IMG/VR virus record: IMGVR_UViG_3300047471_000357
Location: 1-45,364 of that record
Source: a virus
Strand: one strand, 5' to 3'
DNA length: 45,364 nucleotides
A program made the position numbers and the translations under genes. Shown here one piece after another: positions 1 to 9,741 of this stretch (position 1 is the first letter of the stretch; every line of letters begins with the position of its first letter). The notes below the pieces were generated by a model. That model saw nothing but the letters and a program-made list of their open reading frames with translations, made no database searches and was not told the DNA's origin.

Positions 1-127
1 CCTGCCGTTCCGCCGCCCGCCGCCGACATGGTTTGTACCTGCGCGGTCAATTGCCCCATGGCGTTGTTCACGTCGTCGAACATTTCCGCGACGAGGTGGC
101 CCTTGAGCGTCCCCTGCACGCCCACCA
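1..127. repeat. Terminal direct repeat (left copy)
   Basis: The first 127 bases are identical to 45238-45364. Joining the ends restores one open reading frame (the small collagen-like protein), so the repeat marks circular closure. The odd length of 127 equals a common maximum assembler k-mer. It is therefore more likely an assembly overlap of a circular or circularly permuted genome than a true packaged terminal repeat. The unique genome length is 45,237 bp. Confidence 0.95.
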
Positions 128-152
128 CGGAGGCGGTGCGCAGGTAATTCAT
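1..152 (-). CDS. Small collagen-like virion protein, N-terminal part (split by window ends)
   Basis: This is the 5' part of a gene that continues at 45237 and stops at 45126 once the contig is circularised. The ATG at 152-150 gives an N-terminus MNYLRTASVVGVQGTLKGHL, about 87 residues in total. The N-terminal part is probably a helical or coiled segment (FDDVNNAMGQLTAQVQTM) and the C-terminal half carries a short Gly-X-Y run. It lies 31 bases after the stop of the gene at 44796-45125's neighbour on the circle and before the large tail protein at 184-4590, so a virion fibre or tail accessory role is inferred. No family with a defined function is recognised. Confidence 0.75.
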   Translation of the reverse strand, partial: MNYLRTASVVGVQGTLKGHLVAEMFDDVNNAMGQLTAQVQTMSAAGGGTA

Positions 153-183
153 GTTTCTGAGGCGTATCGGTCCTGGCATGGCG

Positions 184-3100
184 TTACGGGCCGAACACGC
201 TGCCGCGCACCGGGAATATCATGTCCCGCCGTCCGGAAACGATCAGATGCGTGACCGCCATGGCTGCAGACAGTGACGGCGCGACCGCTTGCGGCCGGAT
301 TCTGAACGCCACGCGGTTGCCCCGCACCAGTGGATGCCATTCATAGTCAAATCCGGTATCGAGCAGCGCCAGAGTCGGAGTCAGCGGCAATATCTGCTGC
401 GAATTGCTCAAAGCATCCACGTAGGGCGTGATTTGCAGCTTCCCGACGCCCGTAATGTGCGCGGTCAGGTAGTTGAACAGTTTGCGGTGCAGCGACAGGA
501 TGGGCTGCTGCTCGACGTCGGGCGCAAAGAAGAAGTAGGTAACATAATAGCTGGCAATGCCGCCGTAATCGGCGTCCACGCAGTTCCAAGACGCTGCGGG
601 AGGGTTCAGGGGCGGGTAATTGTAGATGTCCAGCGTGTACAGTTCGCCAAAACCAGAAGCGCCACCAGGAAATACACCATTGCCGCCCCCTAGGGTCATT
701 TGTCTAGAGATGATCGTCCGGTTAGGATTGTTTTGCGGCCGTGCGCACATGTCTCCGCACGTCAGGGGCAGATTCCAGCGGCTCCAACGTCTGCCGAGGT
801 CCGTGCAGATCAGCCTGCCGCTATATTGCGAGACGTGCACCGGGTCCGGCACGTTGTAAGCCGCATCCGACAGCCGGTAGCTCATCGCCAGCACTTGCGT
901 CGGTGCCGTGCCTACGTTTGTGACGTTGCCCACCGGAATGCCGAAGTACAGCATGCGCTGAACAGGGTCATTCTTGACCCAGATAGTCGTCTGCGCCGTC
1001 CAGTTGATTGATTCCCAGGTTGGCGCGAGCTCCTGGGTAATCTTTTTGCATGATGGATCGCCCACAAAGGCTCGGCCGCCATACCTGCCCGCCCAGTAGG
1101 CCACATCTTCGGCAAAGTCCACCGCGTTTGGCCCTGACGCTCCGCAGGCAGCGGAATACTGCACCACGGACCATCCATCCGGCTCGGTTGTGCCGTTGTT
1201 CTGCGACTGGAACAGGCTTTGATCGGACAGGATGTACAGATAGCCGCGCTGACGAAACGCTCCGACAATCGGTTCCGAGGGCGTGACCGACATCACACCG
1301 CTTACCGAGTCATAGGCGAAGGGGTTTTCCACATACGATAGCCGCATCTGATCGAAGCTGACCGGGTTCTGCACCGGAATCAGTTCCAGTTCGTCAATGG
1401 TCAGATCGACCGTCGTATTCGAACCGTAAAAGCGCAGCTTGGCATCCGCAGGCAGGTTGGTCGGCAGGCTGGCGGAGAGTTGCTGCGTATACCAGGACGG
1501 GTCAAGCGTCATGCTGCTGATCGGGAAGCTGGCCGTGGCCAAAGGTCCTTGCGATGGTGAGAAGATTTGCGCCACCAGCGCGCCACTGCCGCCCAGCGCC
1601 GAGACTGCCGCTTGCAGCCGCACAAAGTAAGCCGTCGCACCTGCCAGAATGGGCGCACCATAGACATCCGTGGCGCAGCCCTGCTCAATGAGGCTGTTCG
1701 TGCCTGCAGGGATCAGGTAGGAGAAGCCCGGAAAGGCATTGGCCGGGTCATCCGACACCAGCACGCCTGCGCCGTCTCCTGCGCTGGTGCTCCATCCCAA
1801 GGGAGTCGTGCCCGCCGGACTTAATGCCGCATAAGCATAGGTCCCGCTCATGCCCGCAAAGGGCACGGTCAGCTTCAGGCTGGTTCCCGATGTCACCGAC
1901 GCGATGGTATAGGACACTCCCGCAATGACCAGAGGCGCACCGGCCCAGTGGGAGTTGAAGTGCGAGCCAGTTGCCCAGGCCACGGTCGCGCTGCCCGCCG
2001 TAACCGTCACGGTTCCCACCAGCGGCACATACCCGCCGTCCATGGTCATGTTCAGGAAGTTCTTGATGTTGTTGATCTCGCCCCACCATGCGAGTCTGCC
2101 CTGATACTCGATGACGCCGAGGCAGGGCGCGAGCACTACCTGGTTAAACAGGTTGTTTCCCGCAATGTCGATCTGCGTGCCGTCGGTCAGTTGCGTATCG
2201 GAAAAGTCCAGAACTGCCGAAGTCGTGACGTTATCGTCAATGACCGTTCCCGTAGCCACGATCGGGGCCGAGGCGCCCAGCTGCGGAATAGTGACCGGCG
2301 AGATGTAGTAATAGTGCGCGCCCTCGGCTGGCGTGAAGGCGATGATTCGCCGCACTGTCCCCGGAGGTCCGATCGGTATATTCGTGGCCTGAATCAGGCT
2401 GGTGCCGCCCGATACGGCCAGGCCCACGGGAATGGACGGCGCCGTGATCGCCCCATCATCCGAAGCAAACATCACCACCGCATTGCGTGGCCCTGCGGCT
2501 GCCTGCGCCTGCACCCGGGCCTGGGGAGTATTCGGGTCAGAATCAACGTTCAGCACCGCATCCGGCCCCAACTGTGCAAACTGGAAGAACCAGCCATTAT
2601 CCGGGTCAAAGCCCACAGCCGTGATCTGCGCCGCATTGCCATAGGTCCCAAAGGCGGGACTCCATGTCTGGTGCACGCTGCCGCCTGCGCTCGAGGCCGC
2701 CGCAACCGCATTCAGCGAGGTAAACGTGAACACGGTATGCCCTGCCGATGAGGAAAGCACCTGGTACACGGTCTGATAGCCGGTCGGAAAGTCAGCCGTA
2801 TCGGTCGGGGCAATATAGAGCGAGGCGCCCACTGGCAGATTTGACAGTTGCGTGTCGATCGTCACCGTCACCAGGCCCGACACGTCCCTTTGAATCAATG
2901 ACAGATTCCAGCTGGGTCCCTGCACCAGCGAGTTATTCGCATTGAGAATGGATATCCAGAAGCCGACATCGAGGAACGCGTCGGCAGGCGATTCCGAGCC
3001 GACGTAGGCAGTCACGATGTTGCCTTGCCGCGTCATGTAGTTGCCTGAACTCGATGCCACCGTACCCGTGGCAAACGCGCTGGCGAGGGTCGAGTTGATC

Positions 3101-4590
3101 TGCGTGTTGGTCGTGAACAGGACCGTAAACGTATCGCCGTTGATCGCCACGATCGTGCTCGTCAGGTTGGCGATGTCTCCCGCAGGCGAGGGGAAGCCGG
3201 TCACGGTAATGGATGAGTTCAGCCAGTTTGTCGGCACCGGCGTCAGACAGGTGTAAACCAGTTCTGTCCAGAATGTTCCCACCGGCGTGCTGCCTGCGGG
3301 CTGCACCTTGAGCGCGACCGTCAGGCCATTGAATCCTGCCAGGATGCTCGCGTTCCAGGTGGGAGAATAGCTTCCTGCGGTGCTGACCTGCTGATAGGCC
3401 ACCGCCATGATGGTCTGCGAACTCGGACTTGCGGCAATCTGCACGTTGGCCGACACCGTGTAGCCAGCGGGCGGCACCTGATCGGGATAAGGCGGCGCCG
3501 AGGTCAACGACACCGGGCTGTAGATCGAGTAGCTGAAAATCCAATCATTCGCGTTGCTCGTCGTGACCGTGCCGGTATTGAAGCTCGACGGCGGTGCAGT
3601 CAGGGCTTGGGTATTCGCGGCAAAGGCGTCCAGCGGCGCAGGAGTCACCAGTCCCGCAAGTTCATGGTAGGCAATCGCACAATAGCCGCTGGCTGGTGTG
3701 GTCAGTGCCGCCATGGTCACGGTGACCGTGAGCGTGCCGTTGCCGATATTCTGTGCGAGGTAGGCGTATTGCTGCGGCTGGCTGGTGAGTTGCCCATGAG
3801 CGATGCGCGTGTAGGCGTTGCCCTGGCTGTCGGTGATGTTCAGGATTTGCTGGTTGCCCACGTCCACGAACAGGAACACGGAATTCCCAGTCTGAACAGC
3901 CAGCGGAAAGGTAAATACGTTCGTTTCTGCGGGCGCGTAGGCAATGCTCGTTCCCTGCTGCAGTACAGCGGGATTCGGCCCAGGAGTGGGCGGGCCAGTC
4001 TGCTCGCCTGCCGACACCACCGCATCAATCGAGATGCTTCCATGGATGGCCGAGGCCACCAGATCCAGCGGCGCAGTGTTCAGGTTGTTGAATGCGGGCG
4101 GCGCTCCGGGCGCATCGGAATTGACCCGCCGCAAGGTCTGTCCGTTGAAGTAGCGCGGCACGTCCACGCCCACAAACGGGCTTTGCGAGAACGCTGCCGA
4201 CTGCAAATAGTTGTAACCGGCATACCACTGCTTCCCGCCAAAGTTCTCGGCCTTGAACTGCACGCCCGGCGTAAACCGGCCAATAGCCGCATTGCTGGCC
4301 GGACTCACCGGATCGTTGCTGTGCAGGAAGCCTGCGGAATCAAGAAACACAGTCAGGTAGTCGCCCGTCGGTACGGGAAACTCCTTGACGCTGACAATCG
4401 TGCGCGTGCCAATTGCCGTGGGCAGTGCGCGAATCAGGGCAGGGCGGGTAAACACGCCGCCGGGAAGAAAGAAGCATTCCGCGTTATCGGGTGATGCACC
4501 GGGAGGCAGGTCCGTCGGGTTGATGTCCTCGACCAGACTGCCGAACAGGGAGAGGTCGAGAGTGAAGGAACCGCGCGGATTGAGGGCCAC
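184..4590 (-). CDS. Large tail protein (1,468 aa), candidate tail nozzle/tube protein
   Basis: A 1,468-residue protein starting with GTG one base after the tailspike stop codon. The N-terminus (DINPTDLPPGASPDN, then a segment rich in FFLPGGVFTRPAL) resembles proteins of podovirus tails that begin by reading 'opinions' of source data and form a beta-propeller-like tail tube or nozzle (T7 gp12-like or P22 gp10-like); this is an inference from pattern, not a search. The body is Ser/Thr/Ala-rich beta structure, with an inserted region at about residues 200-450 that looks like an Ig-like or jelly-roll domain. There is no signal peptide. It lies at the distal end of the structural cluster, after the tailspike, and is the largest protein in the window. 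A fibre or receptor-binding protein is the main alternative. Confidence 0.7.
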   Translation of the reverse strand: MALNPRGSFTLDLSLFGSLVEDINPTDLPPGASPDNAECFFLPGGVFTRPALIRALPTAIGTRTIVSVKEFPVPTGDYLTVFLDSAGFLHSNDPVSPASNAAIGRFTPGVQFKAENFGGKQWYAGYNYLQSAAFSQSPFVGVDVPRYFNGQTLRRVNSDAPGAPPAFNNLNTAPLDLVASAIHGSISIDAVVSAGEQTGPPTPGPNPAVLQQGTSIAYAPAETNVFTFPLAVQTGNSVFLFVDVGNQQILNITDSQGNAYTRIAHGQLTSQPQQYAYLAQNIGNGTLTVTVTMAALTTPASGYCAIAYHELAGLVTPAPLDAFAANTQALTAPPSSFNTGTVTTSNANDWIFSYSIYSPVSLTSAPPYPDQVPPAGYTVSANVQIAASPSSQTIMAVAYQQVSTAGSYSPTWNASILAGFNGLTVALKVQPAGSTPVGTFWTELVYTCLTPVPTNWLNSSITVTGFPSPAGDIANLTSTIVAINGDTFTVLFTTNTQINSTLASAFATGTVASSSGNYMTRQGNIVTAYVGSESPADAFLDVGFWISILNANNSLVQGPSWNLSLIQRDVSGLVTVTIDTQLSNLPVGASLYIAPTDTADFPTGYQTVYQVLSSSAGHTVFTFTSLNAVAAASSAGGSVHQTWSPAFGTYGNAAQITAVGFDPDNGWFFQFAQLGPDAVLNVDSDPNTPQARVQAQAAAGPRNAVVMFASDDGAITAPSIPVGLAVSGGTSLIQATNIPIGPPGTVRRIIAFTPAEGAHYYYISPVTIPQLGASAPIVATGTVIDDNVTTSAVLDFSDTQLTDGTQIDIAGNNLFNQVVLAPCLGVIEYQGRLAWWGEINNIKNFLNMTMDGGYVPLVGTVTVTAGSATVAWATGSHFNSHWAGAPLVIAGVSYTIASVTSGTSLKLTVPFAGMSGTYAYAALSPAGTTPLGWSTSAGDGAGVLVSDDPANAFPGFSYLIPAGTNSLIEQGCATDVYGAPILAGATAYFVRLQAAVSALGGSGALVAQIFSPSQGPLATASFPISSMTLDPSWYTQQLSASLPTNLPADAKLRFYGSNTTVDLTIDELELIPVQNPVSFDQMRLSYVENPFAYDSVSGVMSVTPSEPIVGAFRQRGYLYILSDQSLFQSQNNGTTEPDGWSVVQYSAACGASGPNAVDFAEDVAYWAGRYGGRAFVGDPSCKKITQELAPTWESINWTAQTTIWVKNDPVQRMLYFGIPVGNVTNVGTAPTQVLAMSYRLSDAAYNVPDPVHVSQYSGRLICTDLGRRWSRWNLPLTCGDMCARPQNNPNRTIISRQMTLGGGNGVFPGGASGFGELYTLDIYNYPPLNPPAASWNCVDADYGGIASYYVTYFFFAPDVEQQPILSLHRKLFNYLTAHITGVGKLQITPYVDALSNSQQILPLTPTLALLDTGFDYEWHPLVRGNRVAFRIRPQAVAPSLSAAMAVTHLIVSGRRDMIFPVRGSVFGP

Positions 4591-4591
4591 G

Positions 4592-7288
4592 TCAGGCCAC
4601 CAGCGGAATCCACCGCACGTTGCCGCCTACTGTGACTTTCAGATAATCCACGACTGTTTGCGGAGTCGTTGGGCCTGTGCCCGTTCCTTTCGTCGTGGTA
4701 GTTACATTCGTACCGGCGGAGCCATTGCCAAAGCCGTCAACGGTGCTGAACTTGATGCCGCCCGGCTGCACGGTCGCGGCGCCGTCAAAACTGAATGCCG
4801 TGCCGAGCAGCGTCCCGACTGTGAGCGGCGAATAGTTCGGTATCGGATAAGTAGTGAGTGTGGTCGAGCCGGTGTCGTTGACGTGCGTGGCGACGTTCTC
4901 GCCGCCTGGCGTCGTGCCCACGTAGATCGTGACCTTGCCCGTGCTGTTTGACGGGGCAGGCACCCAGGTGAGCGCGATGCTATGGTTGCTGCCGCTCAAG
5001 GTGATGCCGGACGTCTCATTCGAACCTGCCGAAACAGGCTGCAGGTTGATCTCATCGCCCGAGGCAATCTTGACGTAATACGTGCCGTTCGGAATCGACC
5101 CGCCCGCACTGGGCGCACCGGCCACGGATGTCGGTGGCGGGATGGGAACCTGTATGCCCCACAGGCTTGCATCCAGGCGACCGGCGCGCATATCGAATAC
5201 CGATGTGACTCCCGGGCCGAAGTAGTCGGTGCCGTCGTTATCGCGCATCGACGTCGCGGTTGGATCTTCCACGCCGCCGCCGCTGACAAACGTGCGCCAG
5301 GACCCGCTGGTGGGATTGCCATAGGCATAGGAAGCACTCGGTCCCACCACGGGACCGATGGAATCAAGCCCTGCGTTCGTATGCGAAACCAGTCCGCCGA
5401 TGATGAAGCTGTCAAGGTCCTGCACTCGTTGCGTGACGCTCGGATCGTCCGCCCACACGCCGTCGATGTTCACAAAGGCAGGGTCACTGACCTGCACCGC
5501 GGCGCCGTGAGATTCGGTCTGCAGCAGAAACACATTGCCGATGGTGAGTGTATTGTTGGCAGTCCCTTCGCCGTAGATCATGGGCGTGGGATGCGCCAGA
5601 TCGGCCAGCGAACACTCGACCATGGAGATGCGCGCACAGGTCACGCTGCCGACATTCTGCCCGCCGGATGCAAGTGCGGCACACTGGAACAGCGGCGAGC
5701 CGAACTGCCCTTCCAGCACGTTCATGGTAAACAGCAGTTGCCCGAAGGACTGCCCGCTGTTTGGCGGGTATCCGGAACTCACCGTGGCCGCATGCGTTTC
5801 CGCAATGCCATCCACGTTGAAGGCGTCGAAGTAGGTTGCGCCGTCCGTCCCCACTACCCAGGAAAAGCCATTGTTCTGCGAGTTCAGGAATCCGGCAATG
5901 CTGATCTCGCGCCCCACGTCCAGGGTTGCTGGAATCGTGCCGTAATAGCGCGTCAGGTTGCCGATGGCGTTATCGCAATGCGTCAGCGCAAAGTCCGGGT
6001 AGGAGTAGATGACCGCCTTGGCCCCGCCAAAGCTCCAGGTGCAGTTATCGAACTGGTAGAGAATCGACCCGGATAGCACCGAGTCGCACTGCATGATGAA
6101 CGCGGGCGGCGTCCACGAAGTCGGGTCCACCACATGCCCCATGCCCGGATTGTAAGGTCCGGTATTGTCGTGCAGCGTGGCCAGGGCGCAGTCAACCAGC
6201 TTGGTCCAGAGGTTGTTGCCGCGCGCCACCAGCGCACCGAAGTTGAACTCCGGTGTGGGACATGTTATCCAGGTCGAAAAGCCGCAATTCCGGAAAAGAT
6301 TAAATGCGCCCTGATAGCGGACCGCCATGGCCTGCGCGCTGTTCGCCGTGGTGATTACGTCCAGATTCTCTAGCGTGTGCTCGGAGTCGCTGTTGGTGGC
6401 GATCAGGTCGAATATCGGGCTGGCGGTGCCTTGAATCTTGGCCCGCGGTGCGCGCCCGAACTGATTGATGCCTCCCGCGATCGGCGTACCGTCGCCCAGC
6501 AGGTGCGCCGCGATAGTCTGCGATTGCGCAAAGTTGCCGATCGTCACTGTCGTGGCAACGAAGTAGTTCACTGCGGGCGACGGGAAATAGACTGTGCCGC
6601 CCTTGCTGGTATCGTATGCAGCCGCACCGGCGTTCTCGGTGTGCAGCGTCAGGTCCCCATGCGTGACCGCCACGGTGAAGGAAGTCGGTGTGGCCACCAG
6701 AATGGGCTGGTTGTTGACGTTCAGAGCGGCCACCGAACAGCCCTGCACCTGCACCTGATCGCCTGCCTTATACCGATTCACCGCGGTATAGGTGGCGACG
6801 TTCGAAGTCAGTTGCGTCGTGGTGATCTTGGCATAGCCGATCGAGTCATTCACCGCTGCCTGAATGGCTGCGGAGTCATCGGTCACGCCGTCGCCCTTGG
6901 CTCCGTAATCCATTACGTTCAGCCAGCCAAGGCCGTTGCCACCACCAGGAACCGTGCCGGACGATGCGCCAATCTCAATGCCGTACACCAGCTGCCCGTT
7001 GATGCCCGGTCCGAAGGCTTGGATGACGTAATAGCCGGGCGCCGCCCAGAACTGGAACGAGCCGTCCCCGGCAGCGGTATTAATCGGGGCGGTGGCCTGA
7101 TCAATCAATGCGCTGCCATAGGGATCGGAATAAATTGTTGCCAGCGGAGTGCCGGGCTGCGTCAGCGTGTTGACCGCCTGCGTGCCTCCGGTCGTGCCTG
7201 CCAGCACAATCACCGTCACGTTGGGCAGCGCTTGCCCCACGCTGTTCTGAATCGTGTCCAGCCATGTCGCCAGTGATGGCGTGCTCAT
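4592..7288 (-). CDS. Tailspike with pectate-lyase-type beta-helix
   Basis: An 898-residue protein with an N-terminal domain of about 120 residues, then the segment VMDYGAKGDGVTDDSAAIQ (about residues 125-143). That segment is the hallmark entry into Pectate_lyase_3 beta-helix domains of phage tailspikes. The following roughly 450 residues are repetitive short beta-strands rich in Asn, Gly and Thr, as expected for a right-handed parallel beta-helix. The C-terminal part contains an FN3-like stretch (about residues 720-820) and a short tail module. Its likely role is binding and cleaving host surface polysaccharide. It overlaps the upstream gene by one base at 7288 and sits between the adaptor-like gene and the large tail protein. 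The family assignment is solid; the substrate cannot be told. Confidence 0.88.
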   Translation of the reverse strand: MSTPSLATWLDTIQNSVGQALPNVTVIVLAGTTGGTQAVNTLTQPGTPLATIYSDPYGSALIDQATAPINTAAGDGSFQFWAAPGYYVIQAFGPGINGQLVYGIEIGASSGTVPGGGNGLGWLNVMDYGAKGDGVTDDSAAIQAAVNDSIGYAKITTTQLTSNVATYTAVNRYKAGDQVQVQGCSVAALNVNNQPILVATPTSFTVAVTHGDLTLHTENAGAAAYDTSKGGTVYFPSPAVNYFVATTVTIGNFAQSQTIAAHLLGDGTPIAGGINQFGRAPRAKIQGTASPIFDLIATNSDSEHTLENLDVITTANSAQAMAVRYQGAFNLFRNCGFSTWITCPTPEFNFGALVARGNNLWTKLVDCALATLHDNTGPYNPGMGHVVDPTSWTPPAFIMQCDSVLSGSILYQFDNCTWSFGGAKAVIYSYPDFALTHCDNAIGNLTRYYGTIPATLDVGREISIAGFLNSQNNGFSWVVGTDGATYFDAFNVDGIAETHAATVSSGYPPNSGQSFGQLLFTMNVLEGQFGSPLFQCAALASGGQNVGSVTCARISMVECSLADLAHPTPMIYGEGTANNTLTIGNVFLLQTESHGAAVQVSDPAFVNIDGVWADDPSVTQRVQDLDSFIIGGLVSHTNAGLDSIGPVVGPSASYAYGNPTSGSWRTFVSGGGVEDPTATSMRDNDGTDYFGPGVTSVFDMRAGRLDASLWGIQVPIPPPTSVAGAPSAGGSIPNGTYYVKIASGDEINLQPVSAGSNETSGITLSGSNHSIALTWVPAPSNSTGKVTIYVGTTPGGENVATHVNDTGSTTLTTYPIPNYSPLTVGTLLGTAFSFDGAATVQPGGIKFSTVDGFGNGSAGTNVTTTTKGTGTGPTTPQTVVDYLKVTVGGNVRWIPLVA

Positions 7289-8055
7289 CAGGCGCCTCTC
7301 CCTCTGCCTCGACCGCGCCCACGGAACGGGATGCGGCTGAATGACTGATAGGCTTCGCGCCTGGCCGTGCGGTTCACGATCAGATCAATGGCGTGCTGGT
7401 ACTTCTTTTCATACACCGCAGCCATCTCAAGCCCTCCGAGCATCGTACAAACTACATTGATGTACAGGCAGGCCAAGGCCGTCTGACAGTGCAATATGTA
7501 AACCACTGAATCAGGACCGGTTAGGTCAGGCGCATAGTACAGATACTTTAATTTAAGATCTTCCGTTTGGGACGAGCCGGGAAGATACAATGTGTCGTTG
7601 GCGAAGTCCCACACACCAAAGCGGTTCGAAGTAGGCCGCGAGGCAATCGCATCCGCAACTGGGCGCATGGGCTGCCAGGAGTTCGCCCCGGTCACGCATT
7701 CCCACAGTTCCAAGGGCTTGATGCAGTCCTGCGGCAGAGTGATATTCGGCAGCACGGTATTGCCATTGAAGTAGCCGAAAAACGATATAGTCACATTCGT
7801 ACGTGCGCTGGCTGCTTGCGTGGGCGTGATGCCGTAGATGTGCCCGAACTTCGTGAATGTCTCGACCGACTTTGAGATCAGTTCGTCCTGCAAATCACGA
7901 TAACATCCAGCCAGAAGCTTAAAGGTATACGGTTGACTGTTTGCCAGAATGTCGCCAGCCAAACCGTTGGCCGTAGCTGCATCGGCGCTGATCGAGCGCG
8001 CGAGTTCCAATATTGACTCGGCGGTATCAAACGGAGTTGCTGGGGCAATCGTCAC
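7288..8055 (-). CDS. Virion protein, candidate head-tail adaptor
   Basis: A 255-residue protein starting at GTG 8055. Its composition and length fit the podovirus adaptor or tail-tubular-A type protein that follows head genes, with an N-terminal helical part (FDTAESILELARSISADAA) and a Trp/Tyr-rich middle (ELWECVTGANSWQPM). The C-terminus ends in an unusual Arg-Gly repeat (RGRGRGRGRGA), which is positively charged and could contact nucleic acid. No Shine-Dalgarno site is visible; instead the conserved element TAACCGTTCTATC lies five bases before the GTG. The function is inferred from position between capsid and tailspike genes. It could equally be another tail accessory protein. Confidence 0.6.
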   Translation of the reverse strand: MTIAPATPFDTAESILELARSISADAATANGLAGDILANSQPYTFKLLAGCYRDLQDELISKSVETFTKFGHIYGITPTQAASARTNVTISFFGYFNGNTVLPNITLPQDCIKPLELWECVTGANSWQPMRPVADAIASRPTSNRFGVWDFANDTLYLPGSSQTEDLKLKYLYYAPDLTGPDSVVYILHCQTALACLYINVVCTMLGGLEMAAVYEKKYQHAIDLIVNRTARREAYQSFSRIPFRGRGRGRGRGA

Positions 8056-8060
8056 GAAAT

Positions 8061-8073
8061 GATAGAACGGTTA
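8061..8073 (-). promoter_or_regulatory. Conserved TAACCGTTCTATC element, copy 1
   Basis: On the minus strand this reads TAACCGTTCTATC. The first three bases are the stop codon of the upstream gene (8071-8883), and the element ends five bases before the GTG of the gene at 7288-8055. Four other copies of the core CCGTTCTATC exist, all on the minus strand. It may be a phage promoter element or a start-site or reinitiation signal; the sequence alone does not decide between these. Confidence 0.6.
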
Positions 8074-8883
8074 GTCTGGTTTCTTCGCGCCTTTGACCTG
8101 CGATTGCAGCTTGGCATATAGCTCATGGTTCAGGATCTCACCGCAGTTGCGGCACTTGGCCACGCCCCGCTTATTGTCGAAGCCGCAGAAGGCGCATTCA
8201 TCCGTTGCGTTCAGCTTGGCCCGCCGCGACACCCAATCCGGCAGGTCCGAAATAGCGCCCACCGCCTGCAAGTACAGAGCAGCCTGGCGGTGCACTTCGC
8301 TGATAGCATATTGCAGGTTTGACGAGTTGTGGTAGGCGTCGGCATCCGACACCTTTTCGAGCAGTTTGTTGCGATGCGCCAGTTCCGCCTTGTCGAGGAT
8401 CTCCTGCCGCACTGCCGTGCTCATTTCCTCGATGCGCTTGCCTGTCGTGTAGAACAGGCCGTAGGTCGTGAGATTGTTCTGCGGCCGACCGGGGTATTCC
8501 GGTGAGCACACCAGAAAGTCCTGCGCCAGTTCCAGCGGCGTTTCCACCATCAATCGCTGAATGCGGTTGCCGCCGTCAAACGTGCGCACCAGGCGCTTTT
8601 CGAGGATGATCGGGTCGGAGTATTCCTGCTCGGCGCGGCGCGGAAACATCGTCATCATGCCCAAGCCGGGATAATCCTTTTGCCACTTGAAGATGGGGCT
8701 GATGTTGTAGATGTAGACTGCTTCGATCGGTGAGGCCAATGCTTCGCGTTCGAAGCGTGTCAGCGGGCGCGTGCGGGAGAACTTATTCATGGTGCCGCCC
8801 CTGCCGGTACGAACGTCTGCGAATCCTTCCACGGCGCTCGCCGCGGCCGCAGCCTGTTGAGGTGTTGCTACGCCCTTGGCCAT
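8071..8883 (-). CDS. Conserved virion-cluster protein with C-terminal zinc ribbon
   Basis: A 270-residue protein of unrecognised family. The N-terminal region is Ala-rich, followed by a middle part of mixed alpha/beta character with several aromatic residues (IYNISPIFKWQKDYPG). The C-terminus has a four-cysteine zinc-ribbon pattern, CAFCGFDNKRGVAKCRNCG (about residues 232-250). The gene lies between the capsid protein and the tail genes, and starts at an ATG directly adjoining the upstream stop (8884). The zinc ribbon suggests binding to protein or nucleic acid; a structural or assembly role is inferred from position only. Confidence 0.7.
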   Translation of the reverse strand: MAKGVATPQQAAAAASAVEGFADVRTGRGGTMNKFSRTRPLTRFEREALASPIEAVYIYNISPIFKWQKDYPGLGMMTMFPRRAEQEYSDPIILEKRLVRTFDGGNRIQRLMVETPLELAQDFLVCSPEYPGRPQNNLTTYGLFYTTGKRIEEMSTAVRQEILDKAELAHRNKLLEKVSDADAYHNSSNLQYAISEVHRQAALYLQAVGAISDLPDWVSRRAKLNATDECAFCGFDNKRGVAKCRNCGEILNHELYAKLQSQVKGAKKPD

Positions 8884-9567
8884 TTACACGTCTCCTGTTT
8901 GGGAAAAGCCATGCTGATAGTCTGCTTCGGGAATCCACGCTTCGCGGTGCGCCAGCAGGCGAGCCTTGTATTCGTTGATGGCATTCTGTTCGGAGTAGTT
9001 TCCCGCAGGGCCGAGCGTCAATCCCGTGCGCGAGTGTCGCACAGATTGCCACATGGTTTCAAACGATTCATCCTGCCTGCGCGCAATCATTTCCTGATCG
9101 CTGCGGATGGAGTGGCGAATATCCCAGATGGATCGCTGCCGCCCGAGGTGAATCAGCTGGGCTTGAAGTAGGACCGTGCCCGGCTCAAGAGGAACATAAC
9201 CTTGCGGCCCTTGCCCAACAGAAAACACCGCAGCGCTTTCATACTCGCCGTGCACTGGGAAAGGCCCAACTTGCATAAAGCCTTCAGGTGATAGCGTGCT
9301 GCGTTCCCAGGTGTCCGGCGTGCCGTAGGTGTTCGCGGGCATCCACTTTTCAATCGCCCACCTTTGGTTCTTGATCCCATACTTGGGCACCCGCTTATAG
9401 GCAAACTCACGCTCTACTTCCCACCAGCCGCCCGCCGTATAGAAGCGTGCAGGCAGCCAGATCAAGCGCAGCAGATTCTCGCCGTACAAGTTCTGCCCGA
9501 AGCGGGCGAGGATGTCCTGATAGCTCTGCGGCGCGAGACGTGCGGCTGGAAACAGATCGTTACGCAC
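8884..9567 (-). CDS. Conserved hypothetical protein of the head-tail cluster
   Basis: A 227-residue protein with no family I can name. It is rich in aromatic residues and Arg/Glu (for example ENLLRLIWLPARFYTAGGWW). It has no signal peptide or membrane segment. The nominal start is GTG at 9567. A strong purine-rich site GGGAGGAG lies at 9588-9581, which is 13 bases before that GTG but only 7 bases before an in-frame CTG at 9573-9571, so a CTG start is possible. It is followed directly by the zinc-ribbon protein gene, and its position below the major capsid gene suggests a virion or assembly role. Confidence 0.7.
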   Translation of the reverse strand: MRNDLFPAARLAPQSYQDILARFGQNLYGENLLRLIWLPARFYTAGGWWEVEREFAYKRVPKYGIKNQRWAIEKWMPANTYGTPDTWERSTLSPEGFMQVGPFPVHGEYESAAVFSVGQGPQGYVPLEPGTVLLQAQLIHLGRQRSIWDIRHSIRSDQEMIARRQDESFETMWQSVRHSRTGLTLGPAGNYSEQNAINEYKARLLAHREAWIPEADYQHGFSQTGDV

Positions 9568-9727
9568 GAACAGGGCGATGCTCCTCCCTGTCGCAATTAT
9601 TGCGCATGATGCCGCCGCAATCAGGCTGCGGACATACGCAAATACCTTTGATAATCAAAGCTTCCGTCGCTCCGCACGTATAGCCGCACCGCAGGCAATA
9701 CACTCCCGTTCTTGGAGTATCGGACAC
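9560..9727 (-). CDS. Small zinc-ribbon protein (55 aa)
   Basis: A reading frame of 55 codons starting at GTG 9727 and ending with TAA at 9562-9560. It contains YCLRCGYTCG and CVCPQPDCGG, a paired-cysteine arrangement typical of small zinc ribbons. It overlaps the start of the next gene by eight bases, consistent with translational coupling, and lies just after the terminator that follows the capsid gene. The ribosome binding site is weak (GAG seven or more bases upstream). No function can be assigned; protein-protein or nucleic-acid contact would be typical for such folds. Confidence 0.55.
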   Translation of the reverse strand: MSDTPRTGVYCLRCGYTCGATEALIIKGICVCPQPDCGGIMRNNCDREEHRPVRA

Positions 9728-9741
9728 GCCGAAACTCTAAC

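Noticed and set aside
3607-4494. Long plus-strand frame opposite the large tail protein
   Set aside because: It is antisense to a clear minus-strand gene, Arg-rich, and has no ribosome site. Similar shadow frames at 1948-2751, 4982-6076, 6377-7276 and 43612-44460 were rejected for the same reason.
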